A DNA stretch of 64,000 bases from Candidatus Omnitrophota bacterium (GTDB lineage Bacteria > Hinthialibacterota > Hinthialibacteria > OLB16): assembly GCA_020632575.1 (NCBI GenBank), contig JACKFH010000012.1, positions 76,177-140,176 of the forward strand, in the 5' to 3' direction. The notes beneath the pieces were generated by a model that saw only the letters and a list, made by a program, of their open reading frames with translations, searched no databases and had not been told where the DNA came from. Positions 8,652 through 17,213 of this stretch are shown piece by piece (the first letter of the stretch is position 1; each line of letters opens with the position of its first letter). A program made the position numbers and the translations under genes.

Positions 8652-9665
8652 ATGATGGTTTTTAGATTCTCTTTGATCGCTTTCTTAATCGGTGCAACCC
8701 TAACGGTTTCCAGCCAAACCGCGGCGGAACAAACAGGAGTTGTCTATGAGGGGAAAGAGGGACCCGGTAAGGGAAAGCATATCGTTTTCGTAACAGGAGA
8801 TGAGGAATACCGATCCGAGGAAGGGATGGTCCAACTCGCCAAGATCCTTGCAATTCACCATGGATTCAAATGCACCGTCCTCTTCGCGATTAACCCCGAG
8901 ACCGGCGACATCGATCCCACCACATTGAACAACATTCCCGGACTCCAGGCGCTGGACAACGCCGACCTGATGGTCCTCTTCACCCGATTCCGTGAGCTGC
9001 CGGATGACCAGATGAAACACATCATCGACTACACGAACTCCGGCAAACCGATCATCGGCCTTCGCACCGCCACCCACGCTTTTAACTACAAGGAGAATTT
9101 GGACAGCCCGTACGCGAAATACACCTGGAACGGTTCGGATCCCAAAGGGGGATGGGGGCGGCAAGTCCTTGGAGAGACTTGGGTCAATCACTACGGTCAC
9201 CATGGAGTCGAAAGCACCCGGGGTCTGATCGCGGAAGGTCAAAAAGACAATCCGATCGTGCAGGGTTGCGAGGACATTTGGGGGCCCACCGATGTTTATG
9301 GCCTAACCGAGCTCGAGGGGGATTGCCAACCCCTCATCATGGGTCAAGTGCTGTCGGGAATGAATCCGTCCGACCCGCCGAACGAGGACAAGGAGATGGT
9401 TCCTGTCGCCTGGACCAAGACTTACACCGGCGATTCGGGAAAGAAGACCGCCCGGGTCTTTTGCACCACGATGGGGGCCTCTCAAGACCTCTCCAGCGAA
9501 GGCCTTCGCCGATTGCTGGTCAATGCCTGTTACTGGTGCCTGGGAATGGAGGACCGAATCCCCCCTCAAAGCGAGGTTTCGATTGTTGGCGAATACCACC
9601 CAACGCCGTTTGGGTTTGGCCAACACAAAAAGGGCGTCCAACCTTCCGATCTGAATCTGGAGTAA
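8652..9665 (+). CDS. ThuA-like (class I glutamine amidotransferase fold) secreted protein
   Basis: About 337 residues with an N-terminal signal peptide (VFRFSLIAFLIGATLTVSSQTAAEQ). The body begins KHIVFVTGDEEYRSEEGMVQLAKIL and contains ADLMVLFTRFRELPDDQM, GKPIIGLRTATHAF and HYGHHGVEST, the layout of the ThuA/trehalose-utilisation superfamily, common in planctomycete-like genomes next to sugar catabolism genes. The superfamily fold is that of glutamine amidotransferases, but the function is unproven. The GTG at 8646 overlaps the GGAGG ribosome site (8642-8646), so the ATG at 8652 or 8655 is the likely start. Monocistronic as far as spacing shows. Confidence 0.8.
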   Translation: MMVFRFSLIAFLIGATLTVSSQTAAEQTGVVYEGKEGPGKGKHIVFVTGDEEYRSEEGMVQLAKILAIHHGFKCTVLFAINPETGDIDPTTLNNIPGLQALDNADLMVLFTRFRELPDDQMKHIIDYTNSGKPIIGLRTATHAFNYKENLDSPYAKYTWNGSDPKGGWGRQVLGETWVNHYGHHGVESTRGLIAEGQKDNPIVQGCEDIWGPTDVYGLTELEGDCQPLIMGQVLSGMNPSDPPNEDKEMVPVAWTKTYTGDSGKKTARVFCTTMGASQDLSSEGLRRLLVNACYWCLGMEDRIPPQSEVSIVGEYHPTPFGFGQHKKGVQPSDLNLE

Positions 9666-10077
9666 ACCTTCCGGCAATTCTTTGACCGGAAGTCCTGACC
9701 ACGGGGGAGACTTTTTTCGATTCACACTCCCGCCCTATTTGCATTTTTTTCTAAAATCGGTTTAAATGACGGTGTGACTGTGTGACAGGAATTTGGCTTC
9801 CATTTGATTTCTGTCGATTTGCCGTTTTTCTTGCCGCCGACTTCGGATCCAAAAGGCTCGAACGAAGTTGGCCGTTTTGGACAGAACACCATTCACCCGA
9901 CCGCGCTCAATGAAGGGAAGGGGAAAAGTGTTTGAAACCAAAAAAGATTTAGTTGATGTAATGAAAGTCCCCCGACCTTCTTCGGGGGGACGCTCCCCCC
10001 CTGTGTTTCCGTCAGGCCTCAAGATTCGAACCCGTACGGATTTTTCCAAGACTTCTCAAAAGGGCGGAGACAACCTG
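9666..10077 (+). other. 412-bp intergenic region with hairpins
   Basis: No credible gene. After the ThuA-like stop, CTTCCGG and CCGGAAG near 9668-9690 form a hairpin without an adjoining T-run. Further down, GTCCCCCGA (9967-9975) and TCGGGGGGAC (9982-9991) form a GC-rich hairpin about 87 bases before the next start, possibly part of a structured leader. An in-frame ATG at 9868 extends the next gene on paper but lacks protein-like composition and a signal peptide. Confidence 0.5.
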
Positions 10078-11499
10078 ATGAAACAGATCCAGATCACCCT
10101 GCTTTCGATTCTCGTCACCGGAGTCGCTTTGACACCCTGCCAAGTCAAGGCGGACAACTCCTTCAAGCCAAGAGTGGTCGTCACATTGGATGCTTGCCTC
10201 GATTGCGGCAACCCGGATGACATCCACGCGCTTGTTCACCTCTTGTGGCATTCCAACGAAATCGATTTGGAGGGTCTGCTCCCGGATCGTTACGATGTCT
10301 TTGGGGACCCAGTCGAGACCGAGGCGATCGAAAAGGTCCTTGACGCTTACGAGGCGGACTACAACAACACCTCAATCTCCTTGGCCGATCAAGGTTTTCC
10401 CGACCCGACCACTCTTCGCGAGTTGATTCCAGATTCACAAGAGGATGCCCTCGACCTTATCGAAACGCTCGCCAACGAAGACAATCCACGCCCTCTCTTT
10501 ATTCTTGGTTGGGGAAACATGAGGTTGCTTCAGGAGACCCTGACAAGGGATCCGTCGGTCGCGGAAAAGATACGAGTGATTACCGTCGGAACCAGAACCA
10601 ATTACAACAATTGCCGGGAGCCGAACCTGAATGGATGGGGACGTAACGCCATCTTCCAAAGATCTCAGTTCGACAATATGTGGTGGATCGAACTCGATTG
10701 GGCCCAGGAGGCCATGCAAATCGGTGAAGAACCGGTCAAGATGCTGGATGCCCTGTCTCGGTATGGAGATCTCGGACAAATCCTAGCCGATTCGAACGAG
10801 AACTCGAAATGGGGCAGGGGATTTCGCGGCGGAGATATTGCTCCGCTCCTTATCCTTCTCGATCCTTCCGGTTCCGTCTACAACCCGACAAAAGGGGGGT
10901 GGTTGGGAAAACTGGCTCAACCGTTTCCCGAAAGACGTCCCAACTATTTCACCGACAATATGGGGAAATACGAATGGGATTACGAGAAACCCTGCCGTAC
11001 TTGGATCGACCGAGAACTTGCCCTAAAAGAGTGCCAAGCCGCGTTGTTAAAAAATCGTCCCGTAATCTACGCTAAACTCCTTGAGCGGTTGAATTCCATC
11101 TACCCCACGCAAACAAAGACTCAATCGATCGCCTCCTATGAAGCCGAGAACGCCGAACTAACCGAGGATCTGCGGGTCAGGAGCGATCTCGAGGCCAGCC
11201 ATGGGTTTTATGTGGAGATGAAGGGAAACGGCCGGATCACCTGGGTTCTGGAGGACGTGCCCGCGGATGGCGAATACAAGGTGAAAATTCGGTACAAACT
11301 CCCGTTTCATCATCAGACCCAAAGACTCATCCTGAACGGCGAGGACCTGGGGATGGCCACATTCGATGGCTCCGCGCGCGCTTGGCAGGAGAAGGAATTC
11401 GCCTTGCCACTCAAAGAGGGGCGGAATTCGCTTACGGTCGAGAAGGATTGGGGATACATGGATTTCGATAATGTGATTCTGGCCCTAAACGAACCCTGA
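10078..11499 (+). CDS. Secreted DUF1593 nucleoside-hydrolase-like protein with C-terminal carbohydrate-binding module
   Basis: The ATG at 10078 has GGAG eight bases upstream and gives a 473-residue protein with signal peptide (MKQIQITLLSILVTGVAL...KAD). Residues 28-330 look like the DUF1593/Sde182 nucleoside-hydrolase-like fold: RVVVTLDACLDCGNPDDIHALVHLLWHSNEIDLEGL, the D-x-x-x-D-D metal pattern in modified form, then RPLFILGWGNMRLLQETL. Residues about 350-473 begin SYEAENAEL and look like a CBM6/CBM35-type jelly roll. The family is found with plant or algal polysaccharide degradation genes; substrate unknown. The cysteine pair in DACLDCGN is unusual and may matter for metal binding. Confidence 0.75.
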   Translation: MKQIQITLLSILVTGVALTPCQVKADNSFKPRVVVTLDACLDCGNPDDIHALVHLLWHSNEIDLEGLLPDRYDVFGDPVETEAIEKVLDAYEADYNNTSISLADQGFPDPTTLRELIPDSQEDALDLIETLANEDNPRPLFILGWGNMRLLQETLTRDPSVAEKIRVITVGTRTNYNNCREPNLNGWGRNAIFQRSQFDNMWWIELDWAQEAMQIGEEPVKMLDALSRYGDLGQILADSNENSKWGRGFRGGDIAPLLILLDPSGSVYNPTKGGWLGKLAQPFPERRPNYFTDNMGKYEWDYEKPCRTWIDRELALKECQAALLKNRPVIYAKLLERLNSIYPTQTKTQSIASYEAENAELTEDLRVRSDLEASHGFYVEMKGNGRITWVLEDVPADGEYKVKIRYKLPFHHQTQRLILNGEDLGMATFDGSARAWQEKEFALPLKEGRNSLTVEKDWGYMDFDNVILALNEP

Positions 11500-11588
11500 C
11501 TTTTCATGTAAGGTAGCTGACTCCCTTGCCGGTATCCTCACATATTTTGCAATGAGATTTCGTTATCCAAGGAGGATCGACCTAGAGA

Positions 11589-12953
11589 ATGCTATCCCTA
11601 TGCCGCCAGTATTGGACCAATTTGTTTTTCGCCCTACTAATCCTTGGTTGCTCGATGGCCCTGTCCGCTCGAGGCCAGGATGCCGCGACGCCTGAACCCG
11701 CCACCACCTCGAATCCAGACATACCGGTCGCCGAACTCGAATGGCGTCTCAAACCTTTGACCGCGGAAGATCTCGGGTTCGAGGCCGATGGGTGGCAGGG
11801 ATTGGTCAAACAAAAAGTGGAGGAGATCGCGGACACCAATATCGCCATTCTGAAGAAGAATGAGGAAATGGAAGAGGCGGAGGCTGGATCAAGCGATCAG
11901 CGGCAGACGGAAAAAACGAATCTCCTGGAAAGGCTCGCTCAGTTGACCGAGGAGCGAACCATGCTGCTGGACCGGGCCAACTTAGTCGTGGATGAATTGG
12001 AGAGAAAAGGGGGCGATGAGGCCAAGGTCGAGAGATACCGGACCTACATGAAAGCGGCTAGCGGGGTCAAGGTGGATGTCTCCGACACCGAGGCGTTGTG
12101 GTCCGCGACAAAGGGTTGGATCACCTCGAAAGAGGGAGGACTTCGCTGGCTAAAAAATATCGCCCTGTTTGTCATTATCATAATCGCTTTCTTCTTCTTG
12201 AGTCGGATTCTGGGCAATGTCACCACCCACGCTCTTGCCAGGACGAGAGCCACGTCCAATCTACTTCGGACTTTCCTCATCAACACGATCCGACGATTGA
12301 CTCTGATCATTGGGGTCATCGTCGGCCTGGCGGCGCTGGAGATCAATATCGGGCCGCTTCTCGCGGTTATCGGCGCCGCCGGATTTGTGGTCGCGTTCGC
12401 CCTCCAGGATTCGTTGGGAAACTTCGCCAGCGGTCTCCTGATCATGATGTTCAGGCCCTTCGATGTGGGAGACGCCGTGGAGGTGGGCGGGGTCGCCGGG
12501 AAGGTCGAGGAGGTCAATTTGCTCTCGACCCACCTCAAGACATTCGACAACAAAAGCGTGCTGATCCCGAACAACGAGGTGTGGGGAGGAGTGATCACCA
12601 ATATTACCGCGAGCCCTCGTCGTCGGGTGGATATGGTTTTCGGCATCGGTTACGACGACGACATCGACAAGGCGCAACGGATTCTCGAGGACATTGTGTC
12701 CAGCCACGATTTGGTGTTGAAGGATCCCGAACCGGTGATCAAGATGAACGAATTGGCCGACTCCTCGGTGAACTTCATTGTGAGACCCTGGACCTTGACC
12801 GACGATTATTGGACAGTCTATTGGGATATGACCCGCGAGGTGAAAAAGCGGTTCGACCAAGAGGGGATTTCCATTCCCTATCCCCAGCGTGACATCCATG
12901 TCTACAACCAAGGCCGATCGGATGACCGTTCCGAGGCTGAAGGCGCGGCCTGA
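11589..12953 (+). CDS. MscS-type mechanosensitive ion channel
   Basis: A 454-residue inner-membrane channel. It starts with a signal-like hydrophobic segment and a periplasmic region rich in charged coiled coil (about residues 70-150). Then come TM segments (KNIALFVIIIIAFFFLS about 190-210; LTLIIGVIVGLAAL about 240) and the pore helix LLAVIGAAGFVVAFALQDSLGNFASG from residue 255, with the MscS glycine/alanine packing and LGNF motif. The cytoplasmic beta domain follows (DVGDAVEVGGVAGKVEEVNLLSTHLKTFDN, SVLIPNNEVWG) and a C-terminal alpha/beta domain. It releases solutes at hypo-osmotic shock. AGGAGG-like site about 13 bases upstream. The coiled-coil addition is typical of larger MscS relatives. 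Confidence 0.93.
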   Translation: MLSLCRQYWTNLFFALLILGCSMALSARGQDAATPEPATTSNPDIPVAELEWRLKPLTAEDLGFEADGWQGLVKQKVEEIADTNIAILKKNEEMEEAEAGSSDQRQTEKTNLLERLAQLTEERTMLLDRANLVVDELERKGGDEAKVERYRTYMKAASGVKVDVSDTEALWSATKGWITSKEGGLRWLKNIALFVIIIIAFFFLSRILGNVTTHALARTRATSNLLRTFLINTIRRLTLIIGVIVGLAALEINIGPLLAVIGAAGFVVAFALQDSLGNFASGLLIMMFRPFDVGDAVEVGGVAGKVEEVNLLSTHLKTFDNKSVLIPNNEVWGGVITNITASPRRRVDMVFGIGYDDDIDKAQRILEDIVSSHDLVLKDPEPVIKMNELADSSVNFIVRPWTLTDDYWTVYWDMTREVKKRFDQEGISIPYPQRDIHVYNQGRSDDRSEAEGAA

Positions 12954-13019
12954 GAGACCGATCGCCAGATCCAGCGACGATGTCTTCTTCCCGCAGTCTG
13001 TCGACACGCCACCACTCTC

Positions 13020-13035
13020 GCTCCACAGGTGGAGC
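13020..13035. repeat. 16-bp palindrome between the MscS and sulfatase genes
   Basis: GCTCCAC and GTGGAGC (arms of seven, two-base centre) lie in the 153-bp gap 71 bases before the sulfatase start. No T-run follows. It could be an operator, but there is only one copy. Confidence 0.3.
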
Positions 13036-13106
13036 CACTTTCTTCGAGGACGCTGACGGAATAACCTCACCGCACAAAGAATCCTTCAAAGAAAGGCCGA
13101 ACCCTC

Positions 13107-14585
13107 ATGCGAGCCATCATGGTCATGTTCGATTCCCTCAACCGTCGGATGCTCTCTCCCTACGGTTGTGAGTGGACCCACACACCCAATTTCCAGCGTC
13201 TCGCGGAAAGAACTGTGCAATTCGACAACTGCTATGTGGGCAGCATGCCCTGCATGCCGGCTCGGAGAGAACTCCACACGGGCCGTTACGATTTCCTCCA
13301 CCGCGATTGGGGGCCGCTCGAACCCTTCGACGATTCCATGCCCGAGATCCTGGATAGGAATGGCGTTCACACCCACCTCGCCACCGATCATTACCATTAC
13401 TACCAAGATGGCGGCGCCAATTACCATTGCCGCTATTCGACATGGGAGTTCTTCCGGGGGAGGGAAGGGGATCCCTGGAAGGGGAATCTGAATGACTCCA
13501 TTCCCATCGCTCCCAATCTCAACGACCGAGACCCGAAATGGTGGCGACAGGAATATGTGAATCGATCCTACATGCCGGAAGTCGATGACCACAACCAGAC
13601 AAAGACCTTTAATGCCGGCCTGGAATTTATCCGAACCAATGCCGATTGCGATAACTGGTTCCTTCATCTGGAAACCTTCGATCCGCACGAACCTTTTTTC
13701 TCGCACGCCGAATTCAAGGAACTGTACAAGCACGATTACTTGGGCCCTGAATGCGATTGGCCGAACTATGGTCGCGTTTCCAACGAGACTCCCGAGATGA
13801 TTCAGCACCTTCGCTATGAGTACGCCGCCCTACTCTCCATGTGCGACCGGAGCCTGGGACGAGTCCTCGACCTCATGGATGAACTCAATCTATGGGAGGA
13901 CACTCTGTTGATCGTGAACACCGACCACGGCTTTTTCCTCGGAGAAAAAGGATGGCTCGCCAAGGTGATCATGCCCTTTTACAACGAAGTCGCTCACATC
14001 CCGCTATTTGTCTGGGATCCTCGTTGCGGAAAGAAAGGGGAGGCTCGAAAATCGCTTGTCCAAACCGTCGATCTTGCTCCAACCCTGTTGGAATACTTTG
14101 GACAAACGGTTGACCCGACAATGAATGGCAAGTCTCTGACTGAGACCATCCTCAACGACCGCCCGGTTCGTCAAGCCGGATTGTTCGGGGCCTATGGGGG
14201 ACATGTGAGTTTCACCGATGGTCGATATGTTTATATGCGAGCCGCGGCCGACGGATCCAACGAACCGCTCTCGAACCACACCCTCATCCCCGCGAAACTG
14301 GGCGAGCGAGAGCCCGTCCACCTACTCCGATCCGCGGAATGGGCGGGGCCCTTTTCATTCACCAAAGGATGCCGGGTCATGAAATATCCGAAACCCACCC
14401 GATTCGAGACGGAGGAGTTCGGTCACCTGTTGTTTGATTTGGAAAAGGATCCCGATCAGGAAAAACCGATCGTCGATCCCGAGTTGGAGAAACGAATGAT
14501 CGACCGATTGATTTCCCTTATGAAGGAGGCGGAGTCCCCTGAAGAACAGTTCCGTAGGCTGGGCTTGGAGAATGCGGGATCCTGA
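13107..14585 (+). CDS. Sulfatase (formylglycine-type), cytoplasmic
   Basis: A 492-residue sulfatase/alkaline phosphatase superfamily protein. It opens with MRAIMVMFDSLNRRMLSPYG, in which the metal-binding Asp appears early, and carries the maturation motif C-M-P-A-R with Cys49 as the residue converted to formylglycine by anaerobic- or FGE-type enzymes. Further superfamily motifs are LLIVNTDHGFFLGEKGW (second metal site), HIPLFVWDP and VDLAPTLLEYFG. There is no signal peptide, unlike the sulfatase at 38485, so it may act on imported sulfated sugars. RBS AAGAAAGG-like upstream is weak. Convergent with the minus-strand sigma factor group, 20 bases away. Confidence 0.92.
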   Translation: MRAIMVMFDSLNRRMLSPYGCEWTHTPNFQRLAERTVQFDNCYVGSMPCMPARRELHTGRYDFLHRDWGPLEPFDDSMPEILDRNGVHTHLATDHYHYYQDGGANYHCRYSTWEFFRGREGDPWKGNLNDSIPIAPNLNDRDPKWWRQEYVNRSYMPEVDDHNQTKTFNAGLEFIRTNADCDNWFLHLETFDPHEPFFSHAEFKELYKHDYLGPECDWPNYGRVSNETPEMIQHLRYEYAALLSMCDRSLGRVLDLMDELNLWEDTLLIVNTDHGFFLGEKGWLAKVIMPFYNEVAHIPLFVWDPRCGKKGEARKSLVQTVDLAPTLLEYFGQTVDPTMNGKSLTETILNDRPVRQAGLFGAYGGHVSFTDGRYVYMRAAADGSNEPLSNHTLIPAKLGEREPVHLLRSAEWAGPFSFTKGCRVMKYPKPTRFETEEFGHLLFDLEKDPDQEKPIVDPELEKRMIDRLISLMKEAESPEEQFRRLGLENAGS

Positions 14586-14605
14586 GTCGAGTCGCGAGGA
14601 ATCGA

Positions 14606-14866
14606 TCAGACGAGATCGTTCTCCGATTTGAACTTATTGATGCGGATCTCGTAATCGTGGGCGAGATCCCCAATGATTTCGGCGTTCTTCGAGGCGTTGC
14701 TCAAGGCGGTTCCCAAGCCTTTGTCGAGTTCTTGATCCGGGCGTTCCAGAAGTTCCATCTGCAACCCGGCGATCTTTTCGTTGAGTGCGACTTGGCTGTT
14801 ATGAATATCCTGCAAGTGCGCCAGTCTCGATTGCATTTCCTCGAGGACCTGTTTCGGTTCGGACAT
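14606..14866 (-). CDS. Small coiled-coil protein of unknown function
   Basis: 86 residues, charged, helical throughout with heptad-like spacing (VLEEMQSRLAHLQDIHNSQVALNEKIAGLQMELLE). No signal peptide or membrane segment. It begins 12 bases after the stop of the sigma factor gene on the same strand, so the two are probably co-transcribed. An anti-sigma or sigma-binding role is possible from position alone, but there is no recognisable anti-sigma motif. Confidence 0.6.
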   Translation of the reverse strand: MSEPKQVLEEMQSRLAHLQDIHNSQVALNEKIAGLQMELLERPDQELDKGLGTALSNASKNAEIIGDLAHDYEIRINKFKSENDLV

Positions 14867-14878
14867 GATTCCCTCCGC

Positions 14879-15517
14879 CTATCGGAGAATTCCCGAGTTC
14901 TCCAATTTCTTTTTCAGCTTCGGTTTCATTCTAGCAAATCGAGTGGTCACATGCGAAAGGGTGACATCCAAGATCTCCGAGATCTCCTTGAACGTGAGCC
15001 CCCTCAGTCGAAATTCGATGATATCACGATCGAGCGGTTGAACCTTTTCGGACTCCACCCACTCCTCGAGAGAGTCCCTCAATAACTCCACAATCTGGAC
15101 CCTTTCCAGCCGTTCGGCGGGAGAGAGGACCGCCTCATCGACGAACTGGACAAACGATTCCCCCATCCCCGAGGAGGTGTCGATCGTGTCGATCTTCAAG
15201 AGGTCGAACCGGTATTTGGAGGATTTCACATAATTGATTGTGCAACTGACCGAAATAATCGTGAGATATCGACGCAACGATGAGCGCTCGGGGTCCCAAT
15301 CCCTTAACCGTTTGTAGTCGTTTTGAATGAGGATCTGGGCAATCTCCTGGATCACATCGGGTTCCTGATCCCCTAAATGAAACCGTCCGATCACGCGATG
15401 GATAAAGGGCTGATACTCTCCCCAAAAGCTCTCCCAACCCTTCTCAGGATCCGACAGAAGGTGAGCGAGGAGTTCCGAATCGGCTTGGTTTTTCTGGCCC
15501 TGGTTCTTGCTGTCCAT
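14879..15517 (-). CDS. RNA polymerase sigma factor, ECF-like
   Basis: A 212-residue sigma-70 family protein. Region 2 spans about residues 30-100 (WESFWGEYQPFIHRVIGRF, DVIQEIAQILIQNDYKRLRDWDPERSSLRRYL), a linker with SPAERLERVQ follows, and region 4 is a helix-turn-helix (LDRDIIEFRLRGLTFKEISEILDVTLSHVTTRFARMKPKLKKKL). I prefer the ATG at 15517; a TTG 24 bases upstream is also open. No clear ribosome site precedes either. No classic anti-sigma gene is adjacent; the small coiled-coil gene downstream and the 412-residue gene upstream are candidates for partners. Confidence 0.85.
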   Translation of the reverse strand: MDSKNQGQKNQADSELLAHLLSDPEKGWESFWGEYQPFIHRVIGRFHLGDQEPDVIQEIAQILIQNDYKRLRDWDPERSSLRRYLTIISVSCTINYVKSSKYRFDLLKIDTIDTSSGMGESFVQFVDEAVLSPAERLERVQIVELLRDSLEEWVESEKVQPLDRDIIEFRLRGLTFKEISEILDVTLSHVTTRFARMKPKLKKKLENSGILR

Positions 15518-15771
15518 TAGAAATGACCAATCAAACGGCAATAATCAAATCAAGTGTTCGAGTCGATATATGGCTTATATACTATTTACCCATGAACTTT
15601 GATCATTGTCATGGATATGTTACCATTATTTGACGCCTAGGGGAATGACGAAAAAAGACTTGCTGGGAGCAAAAAAACAACGCGATCGTCAAAGAACCAA
15701 ACTTTACTTATGCGGTCCAAGGGACTTTCTGGGCGGGTTGTCACCATCGGAACGAATATTCCTACCTCATT

Positions 15772-17010
15772 CTAGGATTCCTGGAGCATGTCCGACAAGC
15801 AGGTTGTCCAAATCGAATCATTGCTATCGATACTCGGAGCGGGGCGCGATGAGTCTGGCATCTTCGCCAAATGGCTCGCCAACGCTCGAGCCGACAAGAT
15901 CCCAAATGGGTCTCGTTCCACAGGTGTTAGTTTACTCAGGACCTCTTCCGCCTCGGAGTATTTCCGGTTCTCGATGAGGAGCCACCCTGAAAGTCCTCCC
16001 CATGCATTCTTGAAAGTTTCACTGGAATCCTCGGGCTTCGGACGATCCTCGCCTCCTTCAGGCAAACGCCCCTCGGTCAGGCATTCCTTAAGTAACCGAA
16101 TCTCTTCGGAGGTGGCGGAATCGAGTTTGTTCGACTCCGGCCAACAGATTTCGATTCCCTTCCACAAGGTAGGAAATCGTTGCTTTGATTCGGTTTGGGG
16201 CGACTGATGTCCACCCCGGGTCAGGGGCGCCGGAACCAATCCCGCCGGGGTTGTCTTGCTATTCCTGGTCAAGGCAATCAGAAATGCCTCGATCTTTTCG
16301 AAGATCCATGCTTTTTCGCACTGTGGGAGAATCTTTTCTCGCAGAACACCGATTGCGTCTGTTAGGTCGCCGGAAAGCAGTAGAAAAACGAAGAGATTCC
16401 TCCAGTCACGTTGCGTGAACTCGCTTTCCGACAGGAGAATTTCCATCCCCGAGGGTTGTCCCTCGACATGAATAGCGATAGACAACCCGTCCTTAATCTC
16501 CGTCAGGAACCGGTTCCGCCCCGATGAAACCGTCACTTTGCAGATCAGGCTCCCTTGCTCCCACACTTCGAGGAAACGTCTTTGGCCCAGGTGAGTTCCA
16601 TCGGTTAAATGAAGACGTCGCCGACCGGATTCGGACACGATCTTGAAACCGATCCGCTCTTCGGACTCGGTAAGGGGAAGATGAAACGAGACCTCTTCCC
16701 GAAAACAGCCCGAAAGAAATGGGGAGCGCACTCGCGCCGCACGGTCCAGAAGTTCCAACGTTTTGCCGGAAAAATTGACCTCTTTGGCGGTCCCAACCCG
16801 AAGGTAGTTCTCGGTATGACCAATCCGAAGGTAACTTGGACAGGCAAATGGTAGATCGAGGTTGTTTGAAAGCGCCAACTCGGAGGTGTGCAAAAGGCTT
16901 TTCAGATCGTAATCATGGACCAACTCGAAAGACTCCCCCACAGGCAGATTATCGTCAGAGTTATGATGCTCTTTCAAATTGGTCTCCCGGTTCGACAACA
17001 GCAATGTCAT
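15772..17010 (-). CDS. Conserved-looking hypothetical protein of 412 residues
   Basis: I do not recognise this protein. It has no signal peptide or membrane helices. Residues about 60-210 appear beta-rich and could hold one or two PilZ- or immunoglobulin-like barrels (YLRIGHTENYLRVGTAKEVNF, EEVSFHLPL, GIEICWPES); residues 210-270 are helical (DWRNLFVFLLLSGDLTDAIGVLREKIL), and the C-terminal part from about 310 resembles short TPR-like helices (NAWGGLSGWLLIENRKYSEAEEVLSKLTP). ATG at 17008-17010 on the minus strand. It lies 254 bases upstream of the sigma factor gene on the same strand and diverges from the PQQ-like gene at 17214. Confidence 0.6.
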   Translation of the reverse strand: MTLLLSNRETNLKEHHNSDDNLPVGESFELVHDYDLKSLLHTSELALSNNLDLPFACPSYLRIGHTENYLRVGTAKEVNFSGKTLELLDRAARVRSPFLSGCFREEVSFHLPLTESEERIGFKIVSESGRRRLHLTDGTHLGQRRFLEVWEQGSLICKVTVSSGRNRFLTEIKDGLSIAIHVEGQPSGMEILLSESEFTQRDWRNLFVFLLLSGDLTDAIGVLREKILPQCEKAWIFEKIEAFLIALTRNSKTTPAGLVPAPLTRGGHQSPQTESKQRFPTLWKGIEICWPESNKLDSATSEEIRLLKECLTEGRLPEGGEDRPKPEDSSETFKNAWGGLSGWLLIENRKYSEAEEVLSKLTPVERDPFGILSARALASHLAKMPDSSRPAPSIDSNDSIWTTCLSDMLQES

Positions 17011-17213
17011 GGGAGAACCCCTTTTTCGTATTTGCCCTATGATTATCTATACAGGGGGGCGCCAGTTTTTTATTCAGTTTTTTTGGACAGGTCCCCTGCC
17101 GGTAGAACGTTCGAAAATTGGGTTTTCCGCCTGCCATTGCGGTTGGATTGACAATCCCTGGGGATCGTCGCCACTATTGTTAATCTGAAAAACGCCTTGA
17201 GGCAAGCACAAAG

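Noticed and set aside
9967..9991. GC-rich hairpin considered as an intrinsic terminator
   Set aside because: No T-run follows and it stands about 300 bases after the upstream stop, so only a leader structure is reported.
12261..13070. 269-codon minus-strand frame opposite the MscS gene
   Set aside because: No known domain, high His/Asp/Gly shadow composition, overlaps a certain gene.
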